Origin: Streptomyces sp. B93
Lineage (GTDB): Bacteria > Actinomycetota > Actinomycetes > Streptomycetales > Streptomycetaceae
DNA length: 64,000 nt
Assembly: GCF_018070565.1 (NCBI RefSeq)
Contig: NZ_JAGPXL010000038.1
Coordinates: 1-64,000 of the forward strand
Direction: 5' to 3'
Under the pieces are notes generated by a model. It saw nothing but the letters and a program-made list of their open reading frames with translations. It was not told the DNA's origin and made no database searches. A program made the translations under genes and the position numbers. This document shows, piece by piece, positions 1-8,892 of the stretch. Every line of letters begins with the position of its first letter. Position 1 is the first letter of the stretch.

Positions 1-388
1 CTCTGCCCACAGCCCCGCCAGTCGCCAAGCCGACCCGGCGTGCCCCGACTGCCTGACGCGCATCCCCACCAGCCCGCAAGCCGCTAAGCCAGCCCGGCGT
101 GCTGGCGAGGCGCCAACGCGCTCCCAACCCGCCCTCACCATGCAGCCGACCGAAGGGGCCGACATGGCTCGGCCACCCGTCTTTCCGGGCCGCCCGCTCG
201 CTTCTCACCCGTGCCGGAGCGAGCCGGGGTCAAGGGGCGGCCGCAGGCCGATCGGCGCAGCCGACGCGGAGCGTAGCGGAGCGCCCTTGAGGCCGGGTCG
301 CGGAAGCACGACACTGGCCAAGAAGCGGGCGGCCCCCACGGCAACTTGAGCACTCCGGGTGGTGACAGGTCGGCTCGGTGGCGGCTGT
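1..388. other. Non-coding left edge
   Basis: I see no convincing gene here. The open frames on both strands are arginine- and proline-rich readings typical of GC-rich non-coding DNA. Two imperfect direct repeats occur at 27-43 and 85-101, sharing AAGCC..CCCGGCGTGC. The stretch lies downstream of the minus-strand operon that ends at 389, so it may hold that operon's 3' end or the edge of another gene outside the window. Confidence 0.5.
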
Positions 389-871
389 TCAGTCCCAGGT
401 GTTGAAGAGGGCTCCTCCCAGCGTTGTCGTGTCGTGGTGGTGGGCTTGGCGCCACTCGAATTCGGACAGCAGCGATGAGTCGAGGGCGGAGAGGGGCGTG
501 TTGAGCTGGGTGTGATCGAGTACCTCGAAACCGAAGCCCGCCTGGCTGAGAACGCGGGCCCACTGCGGCGGGGCGGTGAAGTCCTCGGCATGCCCGTCCC
601 GGCGGTCTGCGGTGAAGGCGATCCATGGGTGGTGGGCGTGGCACAGCACGACATGCTTCTCCAGGCCCTGGATGACCGACGCGGTGTGGAAGGTGCGGGG
701 ATAGGACCGTTCCTCCACTTCCCCCACCACGCCTTTGGCGGCGTGGGCGGCTGCGTGGAGTGCGGTGCGGAAGGCTCGGAGGTCAGTGTCGGGCAGCGGG
801 CCGTCCTCCGGCTGGAAGAAGCCCGTCGCTCCTCGTCGCAAGAAGCGACCCAGGTTCTCGTCATTGCCCAT
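389..871 (-). CDS. Hypothetical protein, last gene of the polysaccharide operon
   Basis: I do not recognise the family of this 160-residue soluble protein. No signal peptide or membrane segment is visible. It is rich in His and aromatic residues, with an HAHHPWIAF stretch in the middle and a QAHHHD stretch near the end. I chose the ATG at 871 because it overlaps the stop of the upstream gene (861-863) by the usual coupling arrangement; a further upstream start would run deep into that gene. Coupling suggests the two proteins are made together, and that they belong with the exopolysaccharide genes upstream. Function unknown. Confidence 0.7.
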   Translation of the reverse strand: MGNDENLGRFLRRGATGFFQPEDGPLPDTDLRAFRTALHAAAHAAKGVVGEVEERSYPRTFHTASVIQGLEKHVVLCHAHHPWIAFTADRRDGHAEDFTAPPQWARVLSQAGFGFEVLDHTQLNTPLSALDSSLLSEFEWRQAHHHDTTTLGGALFNTWD

Positions 872-1532
872 CCGCGTGCTCCTGGCGCATGTGGTCGTCA
901 ACGGCGTGCAGTAGGTGACGTAGTGCCTGGGGGGATGCCCAGCCGACGGCGGGGGTCAGGTTGTCCCGCATCGTGGGTTCCGTCGGGAAGAGCACGAGGG
1001 CGGACTGGGCCTCGGCGGCCAGCGGGGCCAGGGACGCGCCGCAGTAGGGGTGCTCGGAGTCGATCGCGGCCTGGGTGGAGTCCTGGAGGGTCGCGTGTTC
1101 ACCGTCGAAGACCCAGTTGACCCCGAAACCGGTGAGCAGAGGGAACCTCACCTCGATTTCCCAGCGGGACAACGGAAGGTCCTCGTAGTCGTCCTGCGGG
1201 TCCTGCTCCAGCGCCCGCAGTCGCTGAGCCAGGAAGTGCAAGTACGCACTGGCGTCCCCACCAGCGTCGGCCTGTTCCACGAGCTGCCAGAAGTCCTGCG
1301 GCACGCCCTTCGCGTTCTCCGCGCAGAGGATGGCGACATGGTCGAGCAGCGCCGTCACGGTGGCGAGCGGGCACGTCCACTCCGCCGCGGCGGTCGTGCG
1401 CGTCGTACGGATGAAGCGCCTCAACTCAGTGTCGAGCGACAGTGCTCCTCCGGACTCCCGCACCGCGGCGGCGCGCTCCAGGACCCTCCGGAGGGGACCG
1501 CCGGCGAAGAGGCGGGCGGTGTGCGACAGCAT
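861..1532 (-). CDS. Hypothetical protein, coupled to acyltransferase gene
   Basis: This is a 223-residue soluble protein with no recognised domain. The N-terminal half looks helical (repeated Ala/Leu/Arg stretches). The centre contains the acidic DPQDDYEDLPLSRWEIE segment, and the C-terminal half contains GFGVNWVFDGEH. The start lies 6 bp after the stop of the acyltransferase gene, and the stop overlaps the start of the next gene by 11 bp, so it is the fourth member of a five-gene minus-strand unit. No secretion signal is visible, so a cytoplasmic accessory role is an inference from context only. Confidence 0.7.
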   Translation of the reverse strand: MLSHTARLFAGGPLRRVLERAAAVRESGGALSLDTELRRFIRTTRTTAAAEWTCPLATVTALLDHVAILCAENAKGVPQDFWQLVEQADAGGDASAYLHFLAQRLRALEQDPQDDYEDLPLSRWEIEVRFPLLTGFGVNWVFDGEHATLQDSTQAAIDSEHPYCGASLAPLAAEAQSALVLFPTEPTMRDNLTPAVGWASPQALRHLLHAVDDHMRQEHADGQ

Positions 1533-1538
1533 GCCGAC

Positions 1539-2852
1539 TCAGTTCCTGCGTCGAGAGCCTCCGCCACCCCCGCGCCGTACCCCGTTCGGCCAGAAGCGTG
1601 GTCTGCGTTTCGCCGCGAGGTCCTCGACCCAGCCGAAGGTCAGGATCGCGAGGCCGATCAGGGGCCAGACGAGGCAGAACATCCACAGGCTGTAGGTGGT
1701 GTCCAGGGCGGACGAGGCGCTGGGGTCTTCCATGAAGGGCAGGCTGTAGGCCAGGTCTATCAGCGGGACCGTGGCCATGATGAGCATGTTGTGCCACAGG
1801 TAGATGGTGACCGCGCGGTTGTTGGACAGGGTCACCAGCTTGTCCCACTTGGCCAGGCGGCCCGGGAGTTCCTGCCAGGACGGGGAGTACTGGAGGAGGA
1901 TCACGACGAATCCGAAGGACCAGGTGGCCTGGGCCAGCGGTATGTCGTTCAGGTCCCAGCCGTCGGGGCCCAGGTGGCCGGACGCCCACCACAGGCCGAA
2001 GGCCATCACCAGGGCGGCGCAGGAGACCGCGATGTAGCGGGGGATCTCCTTCAGCAGGCCCTCGTGATGGGCGAAGCCCAGGATCCAGCAGCCGCCGTAG
2101 ACGGCGAAGTCGGTGACCGCGTTGCCCGTCTCGCCGGGGATCGTCACCAGGCCCGTGCCCACCACGGCCGTCAGGGCCAGTGGGGCCAGCAACGTCGGCC
2201 ACGGGAAGCGGCGGAAGGCCCAGAGGAGGAGCGGGGACGCGATCACGAACCACAGGTACGCGCGGAGGTACCACAGCGGGCCCGCGGCCTGTACCGCCCA
2301 GGTCTGTTCCAGCCAGCCCGACTTCGAACCGATGCTCCACGGGTAGGGCGGGGCGCCGATCGGAACCAGGTAGTTGAACAGCTTCAGCAGGGCCCAGAGC
2401 GGGCCGTCGTCCGTGTTCTTCGTCGGGTTCCAGCCACCCATGAACAGCAGCGTCAGCACCACCACGCCGAACGCCCACATCGGCGGCAGCAGGCGGCGGA
2501 CGCGGCCCCTGATGACGCCCAGGGCGGGGCGGCTGAGCGAGCGCGCCATCAGCGAGCCCGCCAGCGCGAACATCACGCCCATGGAGGGGAACAGCACCGT
2601 CAGCCAGGCCCAGCCGAAGATGTGGTAGACGACCACGCGGACCAAGGCGATCGAGCGCAGGAGGTCCAGGTAGCGGTCGCGGCCGGGTGCCTTCTTCGTC
2701 TCCGGCGCCGGGGTGGGCGCGGGGGCGGGTGGTTCCGGGTCCATGTCCATCGTCCGCTGCTGCGGGACGCCATACGCGTCGTACGTCCCGGCCCCGTAGG
2801 TCCCGTAGGCGGATGCCGGTTCCGGACCGCCCGTCGTATAGCCCTGGGTCAT
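1539..2852 (-). CDS. Acyltransferase family membrane protein
   Basis: The product (437 residues) resembles acyltransferase-3 family integral membrane enzymes, which O-acylate surface polysaccharides or lipids. About 65 Pro/Ala-rich cytoplasmic residues come first. They are followed by the family signature RYLDLLRSIALVRVVVYH, with the catalytic-type His at its end, then about ten hydrophobic segments. The C-terminus is Arg/Gly-rich and cytoplasmic. The start overlaps the stop of the deacetylase/glycosyltransferase gene in an ATGA, so the two are translationally coupled. A role in acetylating or otherwise acylating the polymer made by that enzyme is inferred from this linkage. Confidence 0.85.
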   Translation of the reverse strand: MTQGYTTGGPEPASAYGTYGAGTYDAYGVPQQRTMDMDPEPPAPAPTPAPETKKAPGRDRYLDLLRSIALVRVVVYHIFGWAWLTVLFPSMGVMFALAGSLMARSLSRPALGVIRGRVRRLLPPMWAFGVVVLTLLFMGGWNPTKNTDDGPLWALLKLFNYLVPIGAPPYPWSIGSKSGWLEQTWAVQAAGPLWYLRAYLWFVIASPLLLWAFRRFPWPTLLAPLALTAVVGTGLVTIPGETGNAVTDFAVYGGCWILGFAHHEGLLKEIPRYIAVSCAALVMAFGLWWASGHLGPDGWDLNDIPLAQATWSFGFVVILLQYSPSWQELPGRLAKWDKLVTLSNNRAVTIYLWHNMLIMATVPLIDLAYSLPFMEDPSASSALDTTYSLWMFCLVWPLIGLAILTFGWVEDLAAKRRPRFWPNGVRRGGGGGSRRRN

Positions 2853-5041
2853 CCCACCGGCCTCCCGTCCAGCGCCGGTTCATGGGTCGTCGAACCCGGG
2901 GGTGGCGCGCCCACGACTCCCGTGCGGCGGAGCTTCTGCCAGCGGAGGCGGCCGCCGGTCAGGGCGGTGATCCAGGACTGGAGGAGGACGACGTACATCA
3001 GCTGGCGGTAGAGGATCTGCTGGAGGGGGAGGGAGATCAGGTGGGTCATCTTCTCCCGGTCCAGGCGGAAGGCGTAGGCCGCGCAGACCGCCTGGATGAG
3101 GAGGACGCCCAGCCAGGCCATGATCGTCTTCTCGGTCGGGCCGAAGATGAGGCCGTAGAGCAGGAAGACGTCGATCAGCGGGGCCAGGAGCGGGGCCAGG
3201 ACCATGAACAGCGACACCAGGGGGAGGCCCACGCGGCCGAAGCGGCCCGACGGGCCCCGGTCGACGAGGGCGCGGCGGTGCTTCCAGATGGCCTGCATGG
3301 TGCCGTAGGACCAGCGGTAGCGCTGGGACCAGAGCTGTTGGACGGTCTCCGGGGCCTCGGTCCAGGCGCGGGCGTTCTCGGCGTAGACCACGCGCCAGCC
3401 GTCGCGGTGCAGGGCCATGGTGACGTCGGTGTCCTCGGCGAGGGTGTCCTCGCTCATGCCGCCGATGCGCTGCAACGCCGAGCGGCGGAAGGCTCCCACC
3501 GCGCCCGGGATCGTCGGCATGCAGCGCAGGATGTCGTACATGCGGCGGTCGAGGTTGAAGCCCATCACGTACTCGATGTGCTGCCAGGCGCCGATGAGGG
3601 TGTCGCGGTTGCCGACCTTGGCGTTGCCCGCGACGGCGCCGACGCGCGGGTCGCCGAAGGGCTGAACGAGTTCGCGGACGGTGGCGGGCTCGAAGACGGT
3701 GTCGCCGTCCATCATCACGACGATGTCGTGGCTGGCGTTGGCGAGGCCCCGGTTGAGGGCGGCGGGCTTGCCCGCGTTGAGCTGGCGGACGACGCGGACG
3801 TTGGGGACGCCCATCGCCTCGACGATGCGTGCCGTGCCGTCGGTCGAGCCGTCGTCGATGACGATGATCTCGATGGGGTGTTCGCTCGCCATCAGGGAGC
3901 GGACGGTGTTCTCGATGCACTTGGCCTCGTTGTACGCGGGCACGAGGACCGACACCGGTTCGGTGATGGGCGGGCCCCAGCGGAAGCCCTTGCGGCGGAC
4001 GCGGCGGGCGTGCGCGGCCGAGAGGAGGAGCATCAGCACGAAGCGGCCGATGACCAGGGAGCCGATGACCGCCAAGCCGACGACGAGGCCGCTGGTGATG
4101 TTCTCGGAGGCCTGGACCAGGAAGATCCACGCCTTGCCCTTCCACTGGTCGAGGCCGGTGACCGGACTGTGCGCGCTGGGCGCGTCCAGGGCCTCGGTGA
4201 GGTTCTGGAACCGGTAGCCCTCGGCCTTCAGGTCGGGCAGCATCCGGTCCAGCGCGGCCACGGTCTGGGAGCGGTCGCCGCCGGAGTCGTGCATCAGGAC
4301 GATGGCGCCCTCGCCGTTCTTGGGCGTGGCCTTCTCGATGATCTTCGCGACGCCGGGCCTGCGCCAGTCCTCGCTGTCGGTGTTGTTGACGACGGTGATG
4401 TAGCCGCGTGAGCCGATGTACTCGGTGACCGGCCAGGACTTGTTGTCCATGGCGCCGGAGAACGAGGAGTACGGCGGCCTGAAGAGCGAGGTGCGGATGC
4501 CCGCCGCGCCGGAGATGGCGAGCTGGTTCTGCGACAGCTCCCAGTCGATGCGGCGCTGGGACTGGTAGGAGAGGTCGGGGTGGTTGAAGGTGTGCAGGCC
4601 GATCTCGTGGCCGTCGGCCACCATCTGCCGGACCAGGTCGGGGTAGCGCGAGGCCATGGTGCCGGTGACGAAGAAGACCGCGTGGGCGTCGTGCTTGCGC
4701 AGGACCTCTAGGACCTTCGGGGTCCACTCCGGGTCGGGACCGTCGTCGAAGGTCAGGACCAGGCGGTGGTCGGGCACGGTGAGGCTGTCGGTCCGGCCGC
4801 CGCGGGTGTCGAGGACGGGGCCGCCGCTGAGGATCTCGGTGGGGACCTTGTCGTTGGCGGCGGGCGGGCGGACGCGGTGGTCGGCGAGGATCTCGCTGTG
4901 GACGTAGCCGCGCAGCATCAGCATCGCCATCAGGGCGACCAGGACGAGCGAGGGGAGCAGGAAGCGCAGGGGCAGGCGTCGGCGGGAGCCGTCGGAGGCT
5001 CCTGATCGCGAGGCCCCTCGACGGCGTGTGCGGGTTGCCAT
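2849..5041 (-). CDS. matB: Bifunctional polysaccharide deacetylase / family 2 glycosyltransferase, MatB-like
   Basis: A 730-residue membrane protein. After a basic N-terminus and one membrane segment (about 25-45) comes a NodB-type deacetylase domain (about 95-290) with TFDDGPDPEWT, HTFNHPD and the later RPPYSSF motif. Two further membrane segments follow, around a GT2 domain with PAYNEAKCIENT, DDGSTDGT, DGDTVF, EDTD and the QRYRW motif of processive synthases. C-terminal membrane helices follow. This architecture matches MatB of the Streptomyces mat locus, which makes a poly-N-acetylglucosamine-like adhesin; the assignment is from memory of domain order and neighbourhood. The start ATG shares its A with the TGA of the gene before. 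The reaction would be beta-linked GlcNAc polymerisation and partial de-N-acetylation. Confidence 0.85.
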   Translation of the reverse strand: MATRTRRRGASRSGASDGSRRRLPLRFLLPSLVLVALMAMLMLRGYVHSEILADHRVRPPAANDKVPTEILSGGPVLDTRGGRTDSLTVPDHRLVLTFDDGPDPEWTPKVLEVLRKHDAHAVFFVTGTMASRYPDLVRQMVADGHEIGLHTFNHPDLSYQSQRRIDWELSQNQLAISGAAGIRTSLFRPPYSSFSGAMDNKSWPVTEYIGSRGYITVVNNTDSEDWRRPGVAKIIEKATPKNGEGAIVLMHDSGGDRSQTVAALDRMLPDLKAEGYRFQNLTEALDAPSAHSPVTGLDQWKGKAWIFLVQASENITSGLVVGLAVIGSLVIGRFVLMLLLSAAHARRVRRKGFRWGPPITEPVSVLVPAYNEAKCIENTVRSLMASEHPIEIIVIDDGSTDGTARIVEAMGVPNVRVVRQLNAGKPAALNRGLANASHDIVVMMDGDTVFEPATVRELVQPFGDPRVGAVAGNAKVGNRDTLIGAWQHIEYVMGFNLDRRMYDILRCMPTIPGAVGAFRRSALQRIGGMSEDTLAEDTDVTMALHRDGWRVVYAENARAWTEAPETVQQLWSQRYRWSYGTMQAIWKHRRALVDRGPSGRFGRVGLPLVSLFMVLAPLLAPLIDVFLLYGLIFGPTEKTIMAWLGVLLIQAVCAAYAFRLDREKMTHLISLPLQQILYRQLMYVVLLQSWITALTGGRLRWQKLRRTGVVGAPPPGSTTHEPALDGRPVG

Positions 5042-6330
5042 CAGAGGACGTACTCCGGGGACGACGGGGAGTGAGCGGGGTGGGTGGAGGAGGCGGGGGA
5101 AGCGGGGGAAGCCGCGAGGGCGACGGTCACGGTGGGGGCCGTGGGGGCCGTTCCCGCGTCGTCCGCGATCGGGTCCGGGTCGGCCGGTGCGCCCGCGACG
5201 GTGTCGGCGCCGGCCCCGGTGGTGTCGCCGCCGCCGGTGTCCTCGCCCGAGGTCTGGGTCGGGTCGGGGTCGGTGGTGGCGGTGTCGGTGGGCTCCGGGT
5301 CGGCGGGGCCGTCCGTGGTGGAGGGGGCGGTCGCGGTGGAGCCGCCGCCCGGCTTGGTCGCTCCGCTGCCGGAGCCGGTGGCTCCGGTGGCCGTCGGGTC
5401 CGGGCCGGTGGTGACGGTGGTGCCGCCCGGGTTGGTCCCGGAGCCGGTGGTGTCGGGCGCGGGGCCGGAGGCGCCGGGCGTCACCGACGGGTCGGCGCTG
5501 GCGTCGGGGCCGGCGCCGGGGTCGGCGCTGCCGGGGTCGGAGGGCAGCGTGGACTCGGTGGGCCGCACGGGGCTGTCGACCTGGCCGGCGGGCTGGTCGC
5601 CGTTCTGCTCCGGTACGGGCAGCCAGGGCGCGTTGGAGTTGCCGGAGAGCAGTGTGGCGAGGATCACCACGGCGTAGACGGCGCAGGCGAGGCCGACGAG
5701 CATGCCGATGCGGCGGAAGCGGCGGCTGCGGCGGCCCGTCTCGTCGACGAAGACCGGGCCCGCGGCGTCGGGTTCGGTGGTGTCGGGGACGCCCGCGGCG
5801 GGGCTCAGCCGCCCGGCGCCGAACTGTACGGCGTCGAGTTGGACGGTCACCTCGTGGGGATCGTGGGTGACTCCGTCGTCGGGCGCCTGGGGCGCCGGCC
5901 GGGTGTGCGGTTCCGGCTCCGCTTCCGCCCATGGGTCACGTACGACAGCACCCGCGCCCGAGCCGGGCACAGGCACAGCACCCGCGGCCGGACCGGGCAC
6001 AGGCACGACACCCGAGACCGGACCGGGCACAGGCACAGCACCTGAGACCGGACCGGGCACAGCCGCCGAACCGGTCCTCGCGCCGGGGACACCGCCCACC
6101 GCGTCCGCACCCAGCTGCGGCAACACGGCGGTCTCCGCCGCGTCACCCGCCTCGGCCCCGGCGGCCGACTGGAACCGGTCACGCCGACTGAAGGCATCGA
6201 AACCGGACGTCTGCGGGACGGCCCTGGTGTCGCCACCACCGGCACCGACCCCGGCGCCGGCAGCTGTCGAACCCGTGGGGGATGCCACCTCGGGCCACTC
6301 AGGTTGGGCGTCTTCTCGCCACTTGTTCAC
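5041..6330 (-). CDS. Single-pass membrane protein with Pro/Thr/Asp-rich flanks, first gene of polysaccharide operon
   Basis: A 429-residue protein with about 205 cytoplasmic Pro/Ala-rich residues, a basic RRSRRFRRIG stop signal, one membrane helix (about 210-230) and about 195 extracellular residues dominated by Thr, Pro, Asp and Gly. It resembles a wall-spanning stalk. A 30-bp tandem repeat (5963-6075) codes for repeated V-P-V-P-G-P units in the cytoplasmic part. I chose the GTG at 6330 because a good GGGGGAAG ribosome site precedes it by 6-7 bases; an ATG at 6408 would lack one. It holds the matA position upstream of matB, but I cannot confirm matA from sequence alone. Confidence 0.75.
   Translation of the reverse strand: MNKWREDAQPEWPEVASPTGSTAAGAGVGAGGGDTRAVPQTSGFDAFSRRDRFQSAAGAEAGDAAETAVLPQLGADAVGGVPGARTGSAAVPGPVSGAVPVPGPVSGVVPVPGPAAGAVPVPGSGAGAVVRDPWAEAEPEPHTRPAPQAPDDGVTHDPHEVTVQLDAVQFGAGRLSPAAGVPDTTEPDAAGPVFVDETGRRSRRFRRIGMLVGLACAVYAVVILATLLSGNSNAPWLPVPEQNGDQPAGQVDSPVRPTESTLPSDPGSADPGAGPDASADPSVTPGASGPAPDTTGSGTNPGGTTVTTGPDPTATGATGSGSGATKPGGGSTATAPSTTDGPADPEPTDTATTDPDPTQTSGEDTGGGDTTGAGADTVAGAPADPDPIADDAGTAPTAPTVTVALAASPASPASSTHPAHSPSSPEYVL
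5963..6075 (-). repeat. 30-bp tandem repeat, about 3.8 copies
   Basis: Units begin at 5963, 5993, 6023 and 6053 (the last partial). They share the core CCGGGCACAGGCAC and differ at a few bases. Because 30 is a multiple of three, copy-number change would keep the reading frame and alter the length of the cytoplasmic proline-rich arm of the protein encoded at 5041-6330. Confidence 0.85.
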
Positions 6331-6487
6331 GCGCGCACTTCCCCCCACGGGACAGTTTGCGGGTGCGCATACGACTCCGAGCACCCGTCGTTCGAACCAG
6401 GCCCCCACCTAGCCCGAGCGCCCCGTTTACCACACCGTGCTCAGGCCAAGAATGTAGCGCACGTGAGGGTTCCGTGTTCGCCGCGTC

Positions 6488-7453
6488 TCAGTTATGGACG
6501 CTCATCAGATCTTCGTCGATGGCTGGAATCCATCCATCGGCGGGTGGCTGAAGCCAGCCCTCCTCTGCCGCGAGCTGGGCCGCTGCCCGGCGAAGAGCGT
6601 GGAAACCGGGGTGCACCAGCCCCTTTCGCCACACCAGCGACACTGGTGACAGCGGCACCGGATCGATCAAGGGCCGCACCACCGTGCCGGGCATGGCCGG
6701 AAAGCCCACCACGGCGAGCACCGGGCTCCGCGTCTTGGTCATCAGCCGCTGGAACTCCTCCTCGCCGACCGCCAGCGGAAAGGGTGGCGCCAGTCCGATC
6801 CCCCGTCCCTCGAAGAGGTGGCGTGCGAGGTCGGTCCACTCCGGCGTACGGGGATTCCCGGCGCCCGCGTACACCTCCTCGCCCGCCAGCGCGGCCAGCG
6901 GCACCGCGTCCAGCGCGGCCAGCCGGTGGTCCTCCGGCAGCATGATCGCCATCGGCTCCAGACGGACCGGCTGGTGGTCCAGCTGTGCCCGCAGCGCCGG
7001 GCCGAGCCCCGCGAACCGGCCGAACGACGCGTCGAGGCGCCCGGCGATCAACTCCGCCGCCGCCCCCGTCAGCCCGCTCTCGAAGCGGGCCATCAGCTCC
7101 ACCTCGGGGGCGAGTTCACGGGCCAGGTGCAGCACACGGCGGTGGGTGTGCAGGCCCGGGGAGTTCAGGTCGACGAGCAGGGGGCGGGCCTGCCCGAAGG
7201 CGGTCAGCAGGTCGTCGTGGGCCTGGAGGACACGGCGCGCGTACGGCAGCAGCCGCTCCCCGTCGGCGGTCAGCGTCACCTGCCGGGTGGTCCGCAGGAA
7301 CAGCTCGGCGCGCAGTTCCCGCTCCAGCCGCCGTACGTCCCTGCTGAGCGCCTGCTGGGCGATGAAGAGCCGGGCGGCGGCCCGGGTGAAGTGCAGCTCC
7401 TCGGCGACGGCGACGAAGGCGCGCAGCAGCCGGGGGTCTATGGGGGCGGGCAT
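6488..7453 (-). CDS. LysR-family transcriptional regulator
   Basis: A 321-residue LTTR. The N-terminal winged helix-turn-helix (about 1-65) carries LRAFVAVAEELHFTRAAARL and SRDVRRLEREL, followed by the linker helix and a periplasmic-binding-protein-like effector domain (about 95-300). It is divergent from the MFS gene at 7640, with a 186-bp intergenic region that holds a 40-bp tandem duplication. The usual arrangement for LTTRs is control of the divergent neighbour, so a role in regulating that transporter is likely but inferred. The effector is unknown. Confidence 0.9.
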   Translation of the reverse strand: MPAPIDPRLLRAFVAVAEELHFTRAAARLFIAQQALSRDVRRLERELRAELFLRTTRQVTLTADGERLLPYARRVLQAHDDLLTAFGQARPLLVDLNSPGLHTHRRVLHLARELAPEVELMARFESGLTGAAAELIAGRLDASFGRFAGLGPALRAQLDHQPVRLEPMAIMLPEDHRLAALDAVPLAALAGEEVYAGAGNPRTPEWTDLARHLFEGRGIGLAPPFPLAVGEEEFQRLMTKTRSPVLAVVGFPAMPGTVVRPLIDPVPLSPVSLVWRKGLVHPGFHALRRAAAQLAAEEGWLQPPADGWIPAIDEDLMSVHN

Positions 7454-7486
7454 CCGGCGAATCTACAACGCGGGGCCATCGGCGCT

Positions 7487-7566
7487 CACCCCACCGGCGG
7501 TCACCGCACGGACAATCACCGTCACCCACCCCACCGACGGTCACCGCACAGACGATCACCGTCATT
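7487..7566. repeat. 40-bp tandem duplication in LysR/MFS intergenic region
   Basis: Two adjacent units, 7487-7526 and 7527-7566, match at 35 of 40 positions. Each unit contains the near-palindrome CGGTCACCG. The location between divergent LysR and MFS genes suggests duplicated operator sites, which is inferred and not shown. Confidence 0.75.
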
Positions 7567-7639
7567 CACAACCAGGGTGCGTGAATCCGCGCTCACCAGG
7601 TGTTGGACCCCTTGATCGGGCACGGGCGACGGTAGGCGC

Positions 7640-8881
7640 ATGCCGCAACCGACCCTCGCCGAGCGCACCCACGTCCGCAAGCCCGCCAACCCCTACCTCC
7701 GCCTCTTCACCATCCCCGGCACCCGGGCGTTCACGACCGGGAACCTGATAGCCCGCCTGCCGATGGGCATGTTCAGCGTCAGCGCGGTCGTGATGATCGC
7801 CGGTTCGAGGGGTTCGTACGCCCTCGCCGGAGCCGTCACCGCGACCGGCCTCGGCGCCACCGCGCTGGTCGCCCCCTGGGTCGCGCGGCTCGTCGACCGG
7901 TACGGGCAGGCCCGGATCGCCGTACCGGCGACGCTGTGCGCGGCGCTGGGGAGCCTGGCGCTGGTGCTGTGCGTGCGCTACGGCGCCCCCAACTGGACGC
8001 TGTTCGCCGCGTACGCCGCCACCGCGACCACCCCGAACACCGGCGGGATGTCCCGTGCCCGCTGGTCGCACCTGCTGCGGGACGACGCCGAGGGGCTGCA
8101 CACCGCCAACGCCTTCGAGCAGGCGGCGGACGAGCTGTGCTTCATGCTGGGGCCGGTGCTGGCGGCGTTCCTGTGCGCGACGTTCTTCCCGGAGGCGGGC
8201 ACGCTCACCGGTGTCGTCCTGCTGGTGGGCGGGGTGCTGCTGTTCGCGGCGCAGCGGTCGACCGAGCCGCCGGTCACCCCCGGCGTACGCCCCGAGGGCA
8301 AGGCGCCGTTGCGCGCCCCCGGGATGCGGCCGCTGCTCGTCGTATGCCTGGCGACGGGGGCGGTGTTCGGGGCGATGGAGGTCGTCACGATCGCGTTCGC
8401 GGACGCACAGGGACACAAGTCGGCGGCCGGGGTGGTGCTGGCGCTCCAGGCGGCCGGTTCGTGCGCGGCGGGTCTGGTGTACGGGGCGGTGAAGCCGGGG
8501 AACCGGGTGACGGCCCGGCTGTCGTGGTGCATCGCGGCGATGACGGCGCTGCTGACGCTGCCGCTGCTGGCGGCGTCGCTGTCCGGCTCGCTGGTGCTGC
8601 TCGGGGGCGCGCTGCTGGTCGCCGGGATGGCGACCGCGCCGACGATGGTGACCAACATGACGCTGGTCCAGCGGATCACGCCCGAGGGCCGGCTGAACGA
8701 GGGCATGACGCTGGCGGTGACGGGGCTGCTGGGCGGTATCGCCTGCGGCAGCGCGACCGGCGGCTGGGTAGTCGAGCACGTCTCCGCGACGGCGGGCTAC
8801 GCGGTGCCGGTATCGGCGGCCGGGGCGGCGCTGCTGATCTCCCTCGTCGCGTTCGCGCGATCGAACCGCTTCAACAATTGA
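7640..8881 (+). CDS. MFS transporter
   Basis: A 413-residue integral membrane protein with about 12 hydrophobic segments. A basic cytoplasmic N-terminus is followed by paired six-helix halves separated near residues 205-235 by a polar loop (RSTEPPVTPGVRPEGK). GNLIARLPMGM near the start and the helix-2/3 region AWVARLVDRYGQARIAV resemble the drug/proton-antiporter-like MFS group common in actinobacteria. The substrate cannot be told from sequence. The divergent LysR gene at 6488-7453 is the likely regulator. Its 3' end lies 150 bp before the alpha-xyloside operon, with no clear terminator between them. Confidence 0.9.
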   Translation: MPQPTLAERTHVRKPANPYLRLFTIPGTRAFTTGNLIARLPMGMFSVSAVVMIAGSRGSYALAGAVTATGLGATALVAPWVARLVDRYGQARIAVPATLCAALGSLALVLCVRYGAPNWTLFAAYAATATTPNTGGMSRARWSHLLRDDAEGLHTANAFEQAADELCFMLGPVLAAFLCATFFPEAGTLTGVVLLVGGVLLFAAQRSTEPPVTPGVRPEGKAPLRAPGMRPLLVVCLATGAVFGAMEVVTIAFADAQGHKSAAGVVLALQAAGSCAAGLVYGAVKPGNRVTARLSWCIAAMTALLTLPLLAASLSGSLVLLGGALLVAGMATAPTMVTNMTLVQRITPEGRLNEGMTLAVTGLLGGIACGSATGGWVVEHVSATAGYAVPVSAAGAALLISLVAFARSNRFNN

Positions 8882-8892
8882 CGCCCAACGTA

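Noticed and set aside
1050-4411. Overlapping plus-strand frames opposite the polysaccharide operon
   Set aside because: Their composition is typical of antisense GC-rich frames, and the minus-strand genes have clear domains and coupled starts.
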